DNA of 64,000 nucleotides from CAVVDT01 sp963747005 (GTDB lineage Bacteria > Pseudomonadota > Alphaproteobacteria > Rhizobiales > Aestuariivirgaceae). Below, piece by piece: positions 1-17,637 of the stretch; the first letter of the stretch is position 1; each line of letters begins with the position of its first letter. Below the pieces are notes generated by a model. It had not been told where the DNA came from, ran no database searches, and worked only from the letters and a program-made list of their open reading frames with translations. The position numbers and the translations under genes were made by a program. The stretch covers positions 325,805-389,804 of the forward strand of contig CAVVDT010000013.1 of the NCBI GenBank assembly GCA_963747005.1, written 5' to 3'.

Positions 1-323
1 TGCGGCGCCAGGATATAGGAAAGCTCGCCGTCGTCGTAGCGCACCAGGGCGATGAAGGCGGTGCGGTTGGGGTCGAATTCGAGGCGCTCGACCGTTGCCT
101 CGATGCCGTGCTTGGCGCGGCGGAAATCGACGATGCGATAGGTGCGCTTGTGCCCGCCGCCGCGCTGATAGGCGGTGATGCGGCCGTAGTTGTTGCGCCC
201 GCCCGACTGCGTGAGGCCCTCGGTGAGCGCCTTTACGGGCTTGCCCTTCCAAAGCCCCGAGCGATCGACCGCCACCAGCTGGCGCTGGCCCGGTGTCGTC
301 GGTTTGAATGTCTTCAATGCCAT
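1..323 (-). CDS. rplB: 50S ribosomal protein L2, 3' part cut off by the window edge
   Basis: This is the start of ribosomal protein L2, a primary 23S rRNA-binding protein needed for subunit association and the peptidyl transferase centre. The visible N-terminal part is about 107 residues of the usual 275 or so. It begins MALKTFKPTTPGQRQLVAVD and includes the conserved GGGHKRTYRIVDFRR segment. The ATG lies at 321-323. The gene follows rplW by 28 bases in the usual S10-operon order, so it is cotranscribed with it. The rest lies outside the window; nothing visible looks damaged. Confidence 0.95.
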   Translation of the reverse strand, partial: MALKTFKPTTPGQRQLVAVDRSGLWKGKPVKALTEGLTQSGGRNNYGRITAYQRGGGHKRTYRIVDFRRAKHGIEATVERLEFDPNRTAFIALVRYDDGELSYILAP

Positions 324-351
324 CTCAAATCCTCAGGTACGATCGATCCGC

Positions 352-645
352 CTAGAGCCCGGTGGTCACGTCGATGGAGTGGCCTTCGGCCAGCGTCACG
401 ACGGCCTTCTTCCTGTCGCTCAAGCGGCCCTTGATGCCCTTGAAGCGCCGCACCTTGCCCTTGCGGTTCTGGGTGTTGACGGCCTTCACCTTGACCTTGA
501 ACAAGGCCTCGACGGCGGCCTTGATCTGCGGCTTGGTGGCGTCGCGCGCCACGTTGAACACCACCTGGTTGTTCTCGCCCAGCATGGTGGCCTTTTCGGT
601 GATCGCCGGCGAGACGATCACGTCGTAATGTTTCTCGGTGGTCAT
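352..645 (-). CDS. rplW: 50S ribosomal protein L23
   Basis: L23 binds domain III of 23S rRNA near the exit tunnel and docks trigger factor and SRP. The product is 97 residues, normal for the family. The N-terminal VIVSPAITEKA is the classic L23 opening, and a basic NRKGKVRRFKGIKGR stretch lies in the second half. The start ATG overlaps the rplD stop as ATGA, so the two are translationally coupled. It sits in the standard rplC-rplD-rplW-rplB order. Confidence 0.97.
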   Translation of the reverse strand: MTTEKHYDVIVSPAITEKATMLGENNQVVFNVARDATKPQIKAAVEALFKVKVKAVNTQNRKGKVRRFKGIKGRLSDRKKAVVTLAEGHSIDVTTGL

Positions 646-1262
646 TTGTAGCGCGCCTCCAGGGCTTCGACCGCCGCCTTGGTCAGCACCAGATGCTGGC
701 GTCTCAGGATATCGTAGACATTGATGCCCTGCACCGGCAGCACATCGATGCCGTGAATGTTGCGCGCCGCCAGCGAGAAGTTGCCATCCAGCGTCGCGCC
801 GTCGATGATCAGCGCATTGACCAGACCCAGCTTGCCGAACGCGGCCTTCAGATCCTTGGTCTTGGCGGCACCGGCCTCGGCCTTGTCGAGCACGATGAGT
901 TCGGACGCCTTGAGCTTGGCCGACAGGGCATGCCGGAGCGCCAGCGCCCTCACCTTCTTGGGCAACTCGGTCGCATGGCTGCGTACACGCGGCCCATGCG
1001 CCTTGGCGCCGCCGATGAAGATGCCCGAGCGGCGGTTGCCGTGACGGGCCCGGCCGCCACCCTTCTGCTTGCCGAACCTGGCGCCGGTGCGGTTGATCTC
1101 GCCGCGCGGCTTGGTCTTGTGGGTGCCGGCCTGGCGTTTGGCGAGCTGCCACAGCACACAGCGCTGCAGGATATCCTCGCGCGGCTCCAGACCGAAAATG
1201 TGATCGGACAGATCGACATCGCCGGCCTTCTTGTCGGAAAGTGTCTTGACTTCGGCTTTCAT
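642..1262 (-). CDS. rplD: 50S ribosomal protein L4
   Basis: L4 is an early 23S rRNA-binding protein whose extended loop lines the exit tunnel; in E. coli it also autoregulates the S10 operon. The product is 206 residues. The loop is visible around residues 45-95 (KPRGEINRTGARFGKQKGGG, then GIFIGGAKAHGPR). I chose the ATG at 1262, giving MKAEVKTLSDKKAG, because the 13 residues upstream in frame overlap the end of rplC and do not resemble L4. The gene lies 10 bases after rplC and overlaps rplW by 4 bases. Confidence 0.97.
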   Translation of the reverse strand: MKAEVKTLSDKKAGDVDLSDHIFGLEPREDILQRCVLWQLAKRQAGTHKTKPRGEINRTGARFGKQKGGGRARHGNRRSGIFIGGAKAHGPRVRSHATELPKKVRALALRHALSAKLKASELIVLDKAEAGAAKTKDLKAAFGKLGLVNALIIDGATLDGNFSLAARNIHGIDVLPVQGINVYDILRRQHLVLTKAAVEALEARYK

Positions 1263-1272
1263 GACCCGAACC

Positions 1273-2034
1273 CTACTCCTTGGCCTCAGCCGTTGTCGCA
1301 CTCTCAGCCTCCGCCGCCGGCGTTGCCGCCGCGGGCGCTACCCCGACCGGGGCTGCATCGTTCTTGCGGAAGGCGCCCGGGAACGGCACGCCGTCCGGCA
1401 GCTTGCGCTTGACGGCATCGCGCAGCATCACCCAGCCGCCCTTGGAGCCCGGCACCGCGCCGCGCACCATGATGAGGCCGCGTTCGGCATCGGTGCTCAC
1501 CACCTTGATGTTCTGGGTGGTGACCTTTTCCTGGCCCAGATGGCCGGCCATCTTCTTGTTCTTGAACACCTTGCCCGGATCCTGGCGGTTGCCGGTGGAG
1601 CCGTGGCTGCGGTGCGAGACGGAGACGCCGTGGGTGGCCCTCAGGCCCCCGAAGTTCCAGCGCTTCATGGCACCGGCAAAACCCTTGCCGATGGATATCC
1701 CCGAGACATCCACGAACTGGCCCGGCACGAAGTGATCGGCGGTGATCTCCGCGCCCACCTCGATCATGTTGTCGGGGGTCACGCGGAACTCCGCCACCTT
1801 GCGCTTGGGTTCCACCTTGACCTTGGCGAACAGTCCGCGCTCGGCCTGCGTGAGGCGCGAGGCCTTGGCAAGTCCTGCCCCCAGCTGCACCGCGGTGTAG
1901 CCGTTCTTTTCCTGCGTCTTCAGGCCGACAACCTGACAGTTCTCGACCTTGAGAACAGTCACCGGGATATGCTCACCTTGATCGGTGAACACCCGTGTCA
2001 TGCCGACCTTCTGTGCGATGACACCAGAACGCAT
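1273..2034 (-). CDS. rplC: 50S ribosomal protein L3
   Basis: L3 is an assembly initiator of the large subunit, with a finger that reaches the peptidyl transferase centre. The product is 253 residues with an Ala/Glu-rich C-terminal tail of about 35 residues, which is common in alphaproteobacteria. The start MRSGVIAQKVGMTRVF at 2034 is preferred to an in-frame ATG at 2049 because GGGAG lies about 8 bases before it and L3 normally begins this way. The FAGAMKRWNFGG and THGVSVSHRSHGSTG motifs are intact; the latter contains the glutamine-free finger region. It sits between rpsJ and rplD. Confidence 0.96.
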   Translation of the reverse strand: MRSGVIAQKVGMTRVFTDQGEHIPVTVLKVENCQVVGLKTQEKNGYTAVQLGAGLAKASRLTQAERGLFAKVKVEPKRKVAEFRVTPDNMIEVGAEITADHFVPGQFVDVSGISIGKGFAGAMKRWNFGGLRATHGVSVSHRSHGSTGNRQDPGKVFKNKKMAGHLGQEKVTTQNIKVVSTDAERGLIMVRGAVPGSKGGWVMLRDAVKRKLPDGVPFPGAFRKNDAAPVGVAPAAATPAAEAESATTAEAKE

Positions 2035-2063
2035 CGCTTCAGCTCCCATTATGCCCTGAAAAC

Positions 2064-2372
2064 TCAGAGCTTGATCTCAACATCCACACCCGAGGCCAGG
2101 TCGAGCTTCATCAGCGCGTCCACCGTCTGCGGCGTGGGATCGACGATATCGAGCAGCCGGCGATGCGTGCGCATCTCGAACTGCTCACGGCTCTTCTTGT
2201 CGACATGCGGCGAGCGGTTCACGGTGAACCGTTCGATGCGCGTCGGCAGCGGCACCGGGCCCCGGACCTGAGCCCCGGTCCGTTTCGCGGTATTCACGAT
2301 CTCGCGGGCCGACGTATCGAGAATTCGATGGTCGAAGGCCTTGAGACGGATGCGAATATTCTGTTTTTGCAT
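2064..2372 (-). CDS. rpsJ: 30S ribosomal protein S10 (NusE)
   Basis: S10 is a head protein of the small subunit and, as NusE, a partner of NusB in transcription antitermination. The 102-residue product begins MQKQNIRIRLKAFDHRILD and contains GPVPLPTRIERFTVNRSPHV, both family hallmarks. It follows tuf by only 5 bases, which places the S10 operon directly behind the str operon, probably with read-through. Confidence 0.97.
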   Translation of the reverse strand: MQKQNIRIRLKAFDHRILDTSAREIVNTAKRTGAQVRGPVPLPTRIERFTVNRSPHVDKKSREQFEMRTHRRLLDIVDPTPQTVDALMKLDLASGVDVEIKL

Positions 2373-2377
2373 GTCCC

Positions 2378-3568
<1,191 letters not shown>

Positions 3569-3616
3569 CTTCTCTAATCTCCGTCAGGCTTTGCGTGCTG
3601 GCTTTAAGGTTGCTGT

Positions 3617-5689
3617 TCAGGCGTATTTGGCGACGACTTCGTCGGCCACATTGCGTGGCACTTCGGCGTAGTGGTCGAATTGCATGGTGTAGGCGGCCCG
3701 GCCCTGGCTCATCGAACGCAGGTTGTTGACGTAGCCGAACATGTTGGCCAGCGGCACCATGGCGTTGACGATCTGGGCATTGCCGCGGGCATCGGTGCCG
3801 GCGATCTGGCCGCGCCTCGAATTGAGGTCGCCGATGACCGAGCCGAGATATTCCTCCGGGCTCACCACCTCGACCTTCATGATCGGCTCGAGCAGCACTG
3901 CACCTGCCTTCTGCATCGCCTCGCGCAAGGCTGCACGGCCGGCGATCTCGAAGGCGATGGCGGAAGAGTCGACCTCGTGATAGGCGCCGTCCACCAGGTC
4001 GACCTGCACGTCGACCACCGGGAAACCGGCGAGAACACCGGCGCCCATGACCGATTTGAGGCCCTTTTCGACGCCGGGGATGTATTCCTTGGGCACCGAG
4101 CCGCCGACCACCTTCGAATCGAACTTGAAGCCCGAGCCCTTCTCGCCCGGCGTCACGACGATCTTGATGCGGGCGAACTGGCCCGAACCGCCGGTCTGCT
4201 TCTTGTGGGTATAATCAACCTCGGTCTTGCGGGTGATGGTCTCGCGATAGGCGACCTGCGGGGCGCCGACATTGACATCGACCTTGTGGGTGCGCCTGAG
4301 AATGTCGACCTTGATGTCGAGGTGCAGTTCACCCATGCCCTTGATGATGGTCTGGCCCGAATCGATGTCGGTCGAGACGTAGAACGAGGGATCCTCCGCC
4401 GACAGCTTGGCCAGTGCCACGCCCATCTTTTCCTGATCGACCTTGGTCTTGGGCTCGATCGCCATCTCGATGACAGGATCGGGAAAATCCATCTTTTCCA
4501 GGATCACCGGCTTGGCCATGTCGCACAGGGTATCGCCGGTGCGGGTGTCCTTGAGGCCGACCAGCGCCACGATGTCGCCAGCATAGGCATCGGAGATCTC
4601 TTCGCGCGAATTGGCGTGCATCAGCACCATGCGACCGATGCGGTCGGCCTTGCCACGGGTCGAGTTGAGGATCGTCGTGCCCTTGGAGAGCTTGCCCGAA
4701 TAGATGCGCGCAAAGGTCAGGACGCCGTAGGGGTCGTCCATGAGCTTGAAGGCCAGCATCGACAACGGCTCGTCGTCGGACGACTTGCGCACCACTTCTG
4801 CTTCGGTCTTGAGGTCGTGGCCCTTGATGGCCGGCACTTCCACCGGCGAGGGCAGATAATCGACAACCGCATCGAGCAACGGCTGCACGCCCTTGTTCTT
4901 GAAGGCCGAACCGCACAGCACCGGGAAGAAGGCCGCCGTGATGACCGCCTTGCGCAACAACCGCTTGATGGTCGCCTCGTCGATCTCCTCGCCGCCCAGA
5001 TAGGCTTCCATCGCCGTCTCGTCGAGTTCGACGCAGGCCTCGACCATCTCGATGCGGGCCGCCTCGGCCTTGGCCTTGAGGTCGGCGGGGATCTCTTCGT
5101 CGTGGAACTCGGCCCCGAGGCCTTCGTCCTCCCACACCACCGCCTTCATGCGCACCAGGTCGATGATGCCGTGAAAATCATTCTCGGCGCCGATGGGAAG
5201 CTGGATGGCCACCGGGCGGGCGCCCAGCCGCGACTTGATGTCCTTGATGCAACGGTCGAAGTCGGCGCCGATCTTGTCCATCTTGTTGCAGAACACGATG
5301 CGCGGCACGCGGTACTTGTCGCCCTGGCGCCACACCGTCTCGGTCTGCGGCTCGACGCCCTGGTTGGAATCGAGCACGCACACCGCCCCGTCGAGCACGC
5401 GAAGCGAGCGCTCGACCTCGATGGTGAAGTCCACATGCCCGGGGGTGTCGATGATGTTGAGGCGCTTGCCCTTCCACTGGGTGGTGGTGGCGGCCGACGT
5501 AATGGTGATGCCGCGTTCCTGTTCCTGCTCCATCCAGTCCATGGTGGCCGCGCCATCATGCACTTCGCCGATCTTGTGGCTCTTGCCGGAATAATAGAGC
5601 ACGCGCTCGGTCGTCGTCGTCTTGCCGGCATCGATGTGGGCCATGATGCCGAAGTTACGATAGTCTTCGATTTTGTGGGTGCGGGCCAT
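3617..5689 (-). CDS. fusA: Elongation factor G
   Basis: EF-G is the GTPase that drives tRNA-mRNA translocation and, with RRF, ribosome recycling. The product is 690 residues, the normal length. The P loop AHIDAGKT is at residues 17-24, then RGITITSA (switch I), DTPGHVDF (G3) and NKMD (G4). The C-terminal part carries YTHKKQTGGSGQFA of domain IV and MSQGRAAYTMQFDHY of domain V. It lies between rpsG (24 bases) and tuf. No second fusA is present here. Confidence 0.98.
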   Translation of the reverse strand: MARTHKIEDYRNFGIMAHIDAGKTTTTERVLYYSGKSHKIGEVHDGAATMDWMEQEQERGITITSAATTTQWKGKRLNIIDTPGHVDFTIEVERSLRVLDGAVCVLDSNQGVEPQTETVWRQGDKYRVPRIVFCNKMDKIGADFDRCIKDIKSRLGARPVAIQLPIGAENDFHGIIDLVRMKAVVWEDEGLGAEFHDEEIPADLKAKAEAARIEMVEACVELDETAMEAYLGGEEIDEATIKRLLRKAVITAAFFPVLCGSAFKNKGVQPLLDAVVDYLPSPVEVPAIKGHDLKTEAEVVRKSSDDEPLSMLAFKLMDDPYGVLTFARIYSGKLSKGTTILNSTRGKADRIGRMVLMHANSREEISDAYAGDIVALVGLKDTRTGDTLCDMAKPVILEKMDFPDPVIEMAIEPKTKVDQEKMGVALAKLSAEDPSFYVSTDIDSGQTIIKGMGELHLDIKVDILRRTHKVDVNVGAPQVAYRETITRKTEVDYTHKKQTGGSGQFARIKIVVTPGEKGSGFKFDSKVVGGSVPKEYIPGVEKGLKSVMGAGVLAGFPVVDVQVDLVDGAYHEVDSSAIAFEIAGRAALREAMQKAGAVLLEPIMKVEVVSPEEYLGSVIGDLNSRRGQIAGTDARGNAQIVNAMVPLANMFGYVNNLRSMSQGRAAYTMQFDHYAEVPRNVADEVVAKYA

Positions 5690-5713
5690 GTCAGTCCAAC
5701 TCCTGAGAAAACG

Positions 5714-6184
5714 TCACCAGCGGTAATGCGAGAAGGCGCGGTTCGCCTCCGCCATGCGGTGAGTGTCCTCCCTTTTCTTGACGGCCGTGCCACGGTTGTT
5801 GGCAGCGTCCATGAGTTCGCCCGACAGCCGGTCGATCATGGTGGTTTCGTTACGGTTGCGGGCCGCCGAGATCAGCCAGCGGATGGCCAGCGCCTGACGC
5901 CGCTCGGTGCGCACTTCCACCGGCACCTGGTATGTGGCGCCGCCGACCCGGCGCGAACGCACCTCGATCGACGGGGCGACATTTTCCAGCGCCTGGTGGA
6001 AGACCGCCAGCGGGTCCTGCCTGGCCTTGTCCTGGATCTTGTCGAAGGCGCCGTAGACGATATTTTCGGCGACCGACTTCTTGCCCTCGAACATCAGGTT
6101 GTTCATGAACTTCGACAACACGAGATCGCCGAACTTGGCGTCCGGGTTGATTTCGCGCTTTTCTGCGGAATGGCGGCGTGACAT
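5714..6184 (-). CDS. rpsG: 30S ribosomal protein S7
   Basis: S7 initiates assembly of the 30S head and contacts E-site tRNA. The 156-residue product begins MSRRHSAEKREINPDAKFGD and ends HRMAEANRAFSHYRW, the usual bacterial termini. It lies 20 bases after rpsL and 24 bases before fusA in the str operon. In E. coli S7 represses its own operon by binding the rpsL-rpsG spacer; the spacer here is too short to judge whether that applies. Confidence 0.97.
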   Translation of the reverse strand: MSRRHSAEKREINPDAKFGDLVLSKFMNNLMFEGKKSVAENIVYGAFDKIQDKARQDPLAVFHQALENVAPSIEVRSRRVGGATYQVPVEVRTERRQALAIRWLISAARNRNETTMIDRLSGELMDAANNRGTAVKKREDTHRMAEANRAFSHYRW

Positions 6185-6204
6185 CTGAAGGTCTCTCTCT
6201 CAGC

Positions 6205-6576
6205 TCACTTCGGACGCTTGGCGCCGTATTTCGAACGGCGCTGGCGGCGTTTGGAAATGCCCTGCGTGTCGAGCACGCCACGGATGATGTGATAGCGCAC
6301 GCCCGGCAGGTCCTTGACGCGGCCACCGCGGATCATCACCACCGAATGCTCCTGCAGATTGTGGCCTTCACCGGGGATGTAGCTGGTGACCTCGAAGCCG
6401 TTGGTGAGGCGAACGCGCGCCACCTTGCGCATGGCGGAGTTCGGCTTCTTGGGCGTGGTTGTGTAGACGCGGGTGCACACGCCGCGCTTTTGCGGGCAGG
6501 CCTGCATGGCCGGCACCTTGTTGCGCGTCGGCGGGGAGACCCGCGGCTTGCGAATGAGCTGGTTGATCGTCGGCAT
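6205..6576 (-). CDS. rpsL: 30S ribosomal protein S12
   Basis: S12 lies at the decoding centre and controls translational accuracy. The product is 123 residues. The TTPKKPNSAMRKVARVRL segment keeps the paired lysines at 43-44, and the later GGRVKDLPGVRYH keeps the second streptomycin-linked lysine, so the protein looks wild type for streptomycin. It is the first gene of the str operon. The 492 bases upstream to the oppositely oriented VOC gene must hold the operon promoter. Confidence 0.97.
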   Translation of the reverse strand: MPTINQLIRKPRVSPPTRNKVPAMQACPQKRGVCTRVYTTTPKKPNSAMRKVARVRLTNGFEVTSYIPGEGHNLQEHSVVMIRGGRVKDLPGVRYHIIRGVLDTQGISKRRQRRSKYGAKRPK

Positions 6577-7068
6577 GTTGGCCTATCGTTTTCCGAACCT
6601 GATCCAAAACGTCTCTGCGAGCATTTTCAGCAAAAGTGTCGGCACTTTTGCGCTTCGAAAATGCGCCACTACAATCGAGCCGGCACGGCCTGGCCATCCA
6701 GACCGCAGATGAAAGCGAGCGCTGCGACATCCGGCTCAACCGATGTCTAGCGCCCAAAACCAGAGGACCTTCGAAGCCTTGGCCCCGAGGTCATGACCTG
6801 ATCTCGTCAATCTTGCTTTCCATCAGCGTTTAACCGCACACGACGGTTACTGCCTGCGTCCTGAAAGCGGGCGGAACATACTCACGCGCCCTTGCGCCGT
6901 CAACCCCACCCGCAAACAAAGTTTTCCGCCATTTTTGAAGCGACCGGCGGCGATTTTGCCGGGCGGCACGATATTGACCGATTCCCGCCCCATCCCCGCC
7001 CACTGCGGCGGGCACTGTCGGCAACCGTCGGGCCGGCGATGCGTGACGATCATCTAGCGGAGAAAGAT
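6577..7068. other. Non-coding spacer between rpsL and the VOC gene
   Basis: This 492-base stretch separates two divergent genes, so it should contain the str-operon promoter on the minus strand and a promoter for the VOC/SDR pair on the plus strand. I see no credible coding frame. A long inverted repeat sits at 6621-6664. I could not place convincing -35 and -10 boxes on either strand. Confidence 0.6.
6621..6664. repeat. Nested inverted repeat upstream of rpsL
   Basis: The outer arms GCATTTTC (6621-6628) and GAAAATGC (6657-6664) flank inner arms GCAAAAGTG (6630-6638) and CACTTTTGC (6643-6651), separated by a 4-base loop. The whole could fold as one long hairpin. It lies about 45-90 bases before the rpsL start. 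It could be a leader hairpin of the str operon, or an interspersed palindromic element of the kind common between genes in Rhizobiales. Confidence 0.7.
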
Positions 7069-7482
7069 ATGCAACCCACGAGCAAGCGACCGGCAGCCCC
7101 CTGGTGGCACGAACTCAACACCTGGCAGCCTGACGATGCCCGCGCCTTTTACGGCCGCACCCTGGGATGGCAGTTCGAACATGCCGACCTGCCGGACGGC
7201 CAGCCCTACTGGATCGCCCGCCGCAACGGCGAGCCGGTGGGCGGCATCTTCCCCCTTTCCGATCCGGCCTATGCCGGCATTCCCTCCCACTGGATGACCT
7301 ATATGACGGTCACCGACATCGGCCATGCCGAGCGCACCGCGGTGTTCAACGGCGGCGAGGTGATGCGCGAGTCGTTCCACATTCCCGGCGTCGGCAAGCT
7401 GGCGGTGGTGAGCGACAGCGCCGGCGCCCTCATCGGCCTCATCGAGCCTGACCCGGTCCATGCCCTGGCGGCGGCGGAATAG
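7069..7482 (+). CDS. VOC (glyoxalase/bleomycin-resistance fold) family protein
   Basis: This is a 137-residue single-domain protein of the vicinal oxygen chelate superfamily. The opening WWHELNTWQPDDARAFYGR and later GLGW-type segments match the beta-alpha-beta-beta-beta modules of the group, and the protein resembles the subfamily annotated as VOC family protein in many alphaproteobacteria. The substrate cannot be told. I chose the ATG at 7069 because GGAGAAAG precedes it by a few bases; longer in-frame extensions are not conserved in character. It runs opposite to the flanking rpsL and rpoC operons and is followed by an SDR gene on the same strand. Confidence 0.85.
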   Translation: MQPTSKRPAAPWWHELNTWQPDDARAFYGRTLGWQFEHADLPDGQPYWIARRNGEPVGGIFPLSDPAYAGIPSHWMTYMTVTDIGHAERTAVFNGGEVMRESFHIPGVGKLAVVSDSAGALIGLIEPDPVHALAAAE

Positions 7483-7508
7483 CCGCATCGCCGGGCCTTT
7501 GTGACCTT

Positions 7509-7529
7509 TCGTCATTCCGGCGAAAGCCT
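7509..7529. repeat. Partial REP-like palindrome half
   Basis: The sequence TCGTCATTCCGGCGAAAGCC matches the left arm of the fuller elements at 8440-8530 and 46080-46171, but the complementary right arm is missing. It lies between the VOC and SDR genes. It looks like a degraded copy of an interspersed repeat. Confidence 0.5.
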
Positions 7530-7642
7530 TTGGCAACGTGCCGACCCGGCGACAACGTCCCGGTTGCCTTGGCATTGCCCAATCTGCTTAAAGTGCAATG
7601 ACGTTGAATTCGACCATTGCACGGAAAGGGAGGCGGTGCCCG

Positions 7643-8401
7643 ATGGAGGATCTGCAGGAACGACGCGTCCTGGTGACCGGCGCAAGCACCGGGATCGGCG
7701 CAGCGGCGGCGCGCGCCTTCGGTGAACGCGGCGCGCATGTCATCTTGCACTACAACCGCAACGCCGATGCGGCCGGGAGTGTGGCCGAGGCAATTGTGCA
7801 GGCCGGCGGGCACGCCGGCATCGTGCAGGGCGATCTCGCCCGCCGCGGTAAGGCAAGGCGGGTGGTCGAGGAAGCCGCCGCGCAACTGGGCGGGCTCGAC
7901 GTGCTCATCAACAATGCCGGTTCGCTGGTCAGGCGCATGCCTTTCCTCGACATCGAGGATGATCTCATCGACGAGGTCTTCGATCTCAACGTGCGTTCCG
8001 TCATTGCCGCCTGCCAGGCGGCGATCCCCCATCTGCAACAGCGCCCGGGTGGTTGCATCATCAATGTCGGCTCGATCGCCGGCAACGACGGCGGCGGTTC
8101 GGGCTCGGCGCTCTATGCCTCTTCAAAAGCCTTCATCCACAACCTCACCCGCCACCTGGCGCGCGACCTCGGGGCGAAGGGTATCCGCGTCAACACCGTT
8201 TCCCCCGGCGTGATCGACACCCCGTTCCACGCCGCCACGCCGCCCGAGCGCATGGACGCCATGCGCAAGTCGGTGGTGCTGGGGCGTATCGGCCTGCCCG
8301 AAGAATGCGCCGGCACGTTCCTCTACCTGGCATCGCCGAAACTCAGCGGCTACGTGACGGGTCAGAACATTCACGTGAACGGCGGCCAATACATGCCGTG
8401 A
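7643..8401 (+). CDS. SDR family NAD(P)-dependent oxidoreductase
   Basis: This is a classical short-chain dehydrogenase/reductase of 252 residues. The N-terminal cofactor motif is TGASTGIG, NNAG follows near residue 90, and the catalytic Tyr-Lys pair is in YASSK with an upstream serine in the GSIAG region. The C-terminal VNTVSPGVIDTPF and GYVTGQNIHVNGGQ segments are typical. The substrate is unknown. The ATG at 7643 is preferred because AGGGAGG lies upstream and the protein then begins directly before the Rossmann strand. It may be cotranscribed with the VOC gene 160 bases upstream. Confidence 0.9.
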   Translation: MEDLQERRVLVTGASTGIGAAAARAFGERGAHVILHYNRNADAAGSVAEAIVQAGGHAGIVQGDLARRGKARRVVEEAAAQLGGLDVLINNAGSLVRRMPFLDIEDDLIDEVFDLNVRSVIAACQAAIPHLQQRPGGCIINVGSIAGNDGGGSGSALYASSKAFIHNLTRHLARDLGAKGIRVNTVSPGVIDTPFHAATPPERMDAMRKSVVLGRIGLPEECAGTFLYLASPKLSGYVTGQNIHVNGGQYMP

Positions 8402-8439
8402 CGGCGGCCGAACAGCCGCCCCCTGCCCGTCTCTTGCTC

Positions 8440-8530
8440 TGTCGTCATTCCGGCGAAAGCCGGAATCCAGAGCCTTTCGGCCCCACGTCGCCTGCCGCCC
8501 CTGGCCCCCGGCTTCCGCCGGGGTGACGAG
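8440..8530. repeat. REP-like interspersed palindromic element
   Basis: The element begins GTCGTCATTCCGGCGAAAGC, continues into a complementary CCGGAATCC arm, and ends in a second hairpin-like part with CCCCCGGCTTCCGCCGGGGTGACG. A related copy lies at 46080-46171 and a half copy at 7509-7529. This GTCATTCC...GGGGTGACG architecture is frequent between convergent genes of alphaproteobacteria. Confidence 0.75.
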
Positions 8531-8576
8531 GCAGCAACGCCAACCGAACTGATCTCGCATCGCTCAGTCTGCATGC

Positions 8577-8613
8577 AAAAGGCCCGCCGGATCGCGCCGG
8601 CGGGCCTCTTTTT
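8577..8613. terminator. Bidirectional Rho-independent terminator (SDR / rpoC)
   Basis: A perfect 10-base stem GGCCCGCCGG (8581-8590) and CCGGCGGGCC (8597-8606) closes a 6-base loop. It is followed on the plus strand by CTCTTTTTAT and on the minus strand by a TTTT run. It lies between the convergent SDR and rpoC genes and probably ends both transcripts. Confidence 0.9.
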
Positions 8614-8637
8614 ATGTCGTATTGGCGGGTTGCCTGC

Positions 8638-12813
<4,176 letters not shown>

Positions 12814-12973
12814 GACGATGTGGTCTCCTTTGCGCGGATGGGCAGTCCGCTTTTCAGGGCTTGACCCAGGGTTTGCGGAAGGCGATGAGCCAATCGGCCT
12901 TCCAGGGCCCGCCCGCCGCAGGGCTTAGGGCCCATTTGCGGCGGGAAGGCGGCAATTGTGGTTGACACGTACG

Positions 12974-17059
<4,086 letters not shown>

Positions 17060-17174
17060 GTGAGTTCCTTCGTAAGTGACGTCTGTCAAGCCTGTAGCAG
17101 CTTGCCTCACGGCCCTTGCAAGGGCCGCGGGGAAAGCTGCCTGTTAATCAAAACCAACCATCGTTCGGGCCGGC

Positions 17175-17204
17175 GGCAGCGCCCGGTGTGACCCGGCCGC
17201 TGCC
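17175..17204 (-). promoter_or_regulatory. Hairpin in the rplL-rpoB spacer
   Basis: GGCAGC (17175-17180) and GCTGCC (17199-17204) bracket further CCCGG / CCGG pairing, giving a stable stem just after the rplL stop. There is no T tract, so it is unlikely to be a full terminator. In E. coli the same spacer holds an attenuator and an RNase III site that separate ribosomal-protein from polymerase expression; a similar role here is inference. Confidence 0.5.
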
Positions 17205-17217
17205 CACCGAAAACGCC

Positions 17218-17586
17218 TTACTTCAATTCCACCGTCGCGCCGGCGGCTTCGAGCTTCTTCTTCAGCTCTTCGCCCTCGGCCTTGGAAACGGCTTCCTTGA
17301 CGGTCTTGGGAGCGCCCTCGACCAGGTCCTTGGCTTCCTTCAGGCCAAGCCCGGTGATGGCGCGGACTTCCTTGATGACCTCGATCTTCTTGTCGCCGAA
17401 CTTGGCGAGAATGACATCGAATTCGGTCTGCTCTTCCACGGCGGCAGCGGGAGCCGCAGCGGCGGCAACAGCCACCGGCGCGGCGGCGGAGACGCCCCAC
17501 TTTTCCTCGAGCATCTTTGAAAGCTCGGCTGCCTCCATCACGGTGAGGCCCGAGAGGTCGTCGACGATTTTTGCAAGATCAGCCAT
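17218..17586 (-). CDS. rplL: 50S ribosomal protein L7/L12
   Basis: L7/L12 forms the multimeric stalk that recruits translation GTPases. The product is 122 residues: an N-terminal dimerisation helix (ADLAKIVDDLSGLTVMEAAE), an Ala/Pro-rich hinge near residues 35-52, and a C-terminal domain with EKTEFDVIL-like and GLGLKEAKDLVEGAP motifs. It lies 51 bases after rplJ. Stalk protein is made in several copies per ribosome, so strong translation is expected. Confidence 0.97.
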   Translation of the reverse strand: MADLAKIVDDLSGLTVMEAAELSKMLEEKWGVSAAAPVAVAAAAAPAAAVEEQTEFDVILAKFGDKKIEVIKEVRAITGLGLKEAKDLVEGAPKTVKEAVSKAEGEELKKKLEAAGATVELK

Positions 17587-17637
17587 GTATACACTCTTTC
17601 TTCGATCGGTTGAACCAGGTTCTAAGAGGCGAAACCG

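Noticed and set aside
3671..6181. An 836-codon open frame antisense to fusA and rpsG
   Set aside because: It spans two ribosome-related genes on the other strand and has no recognisable domain.
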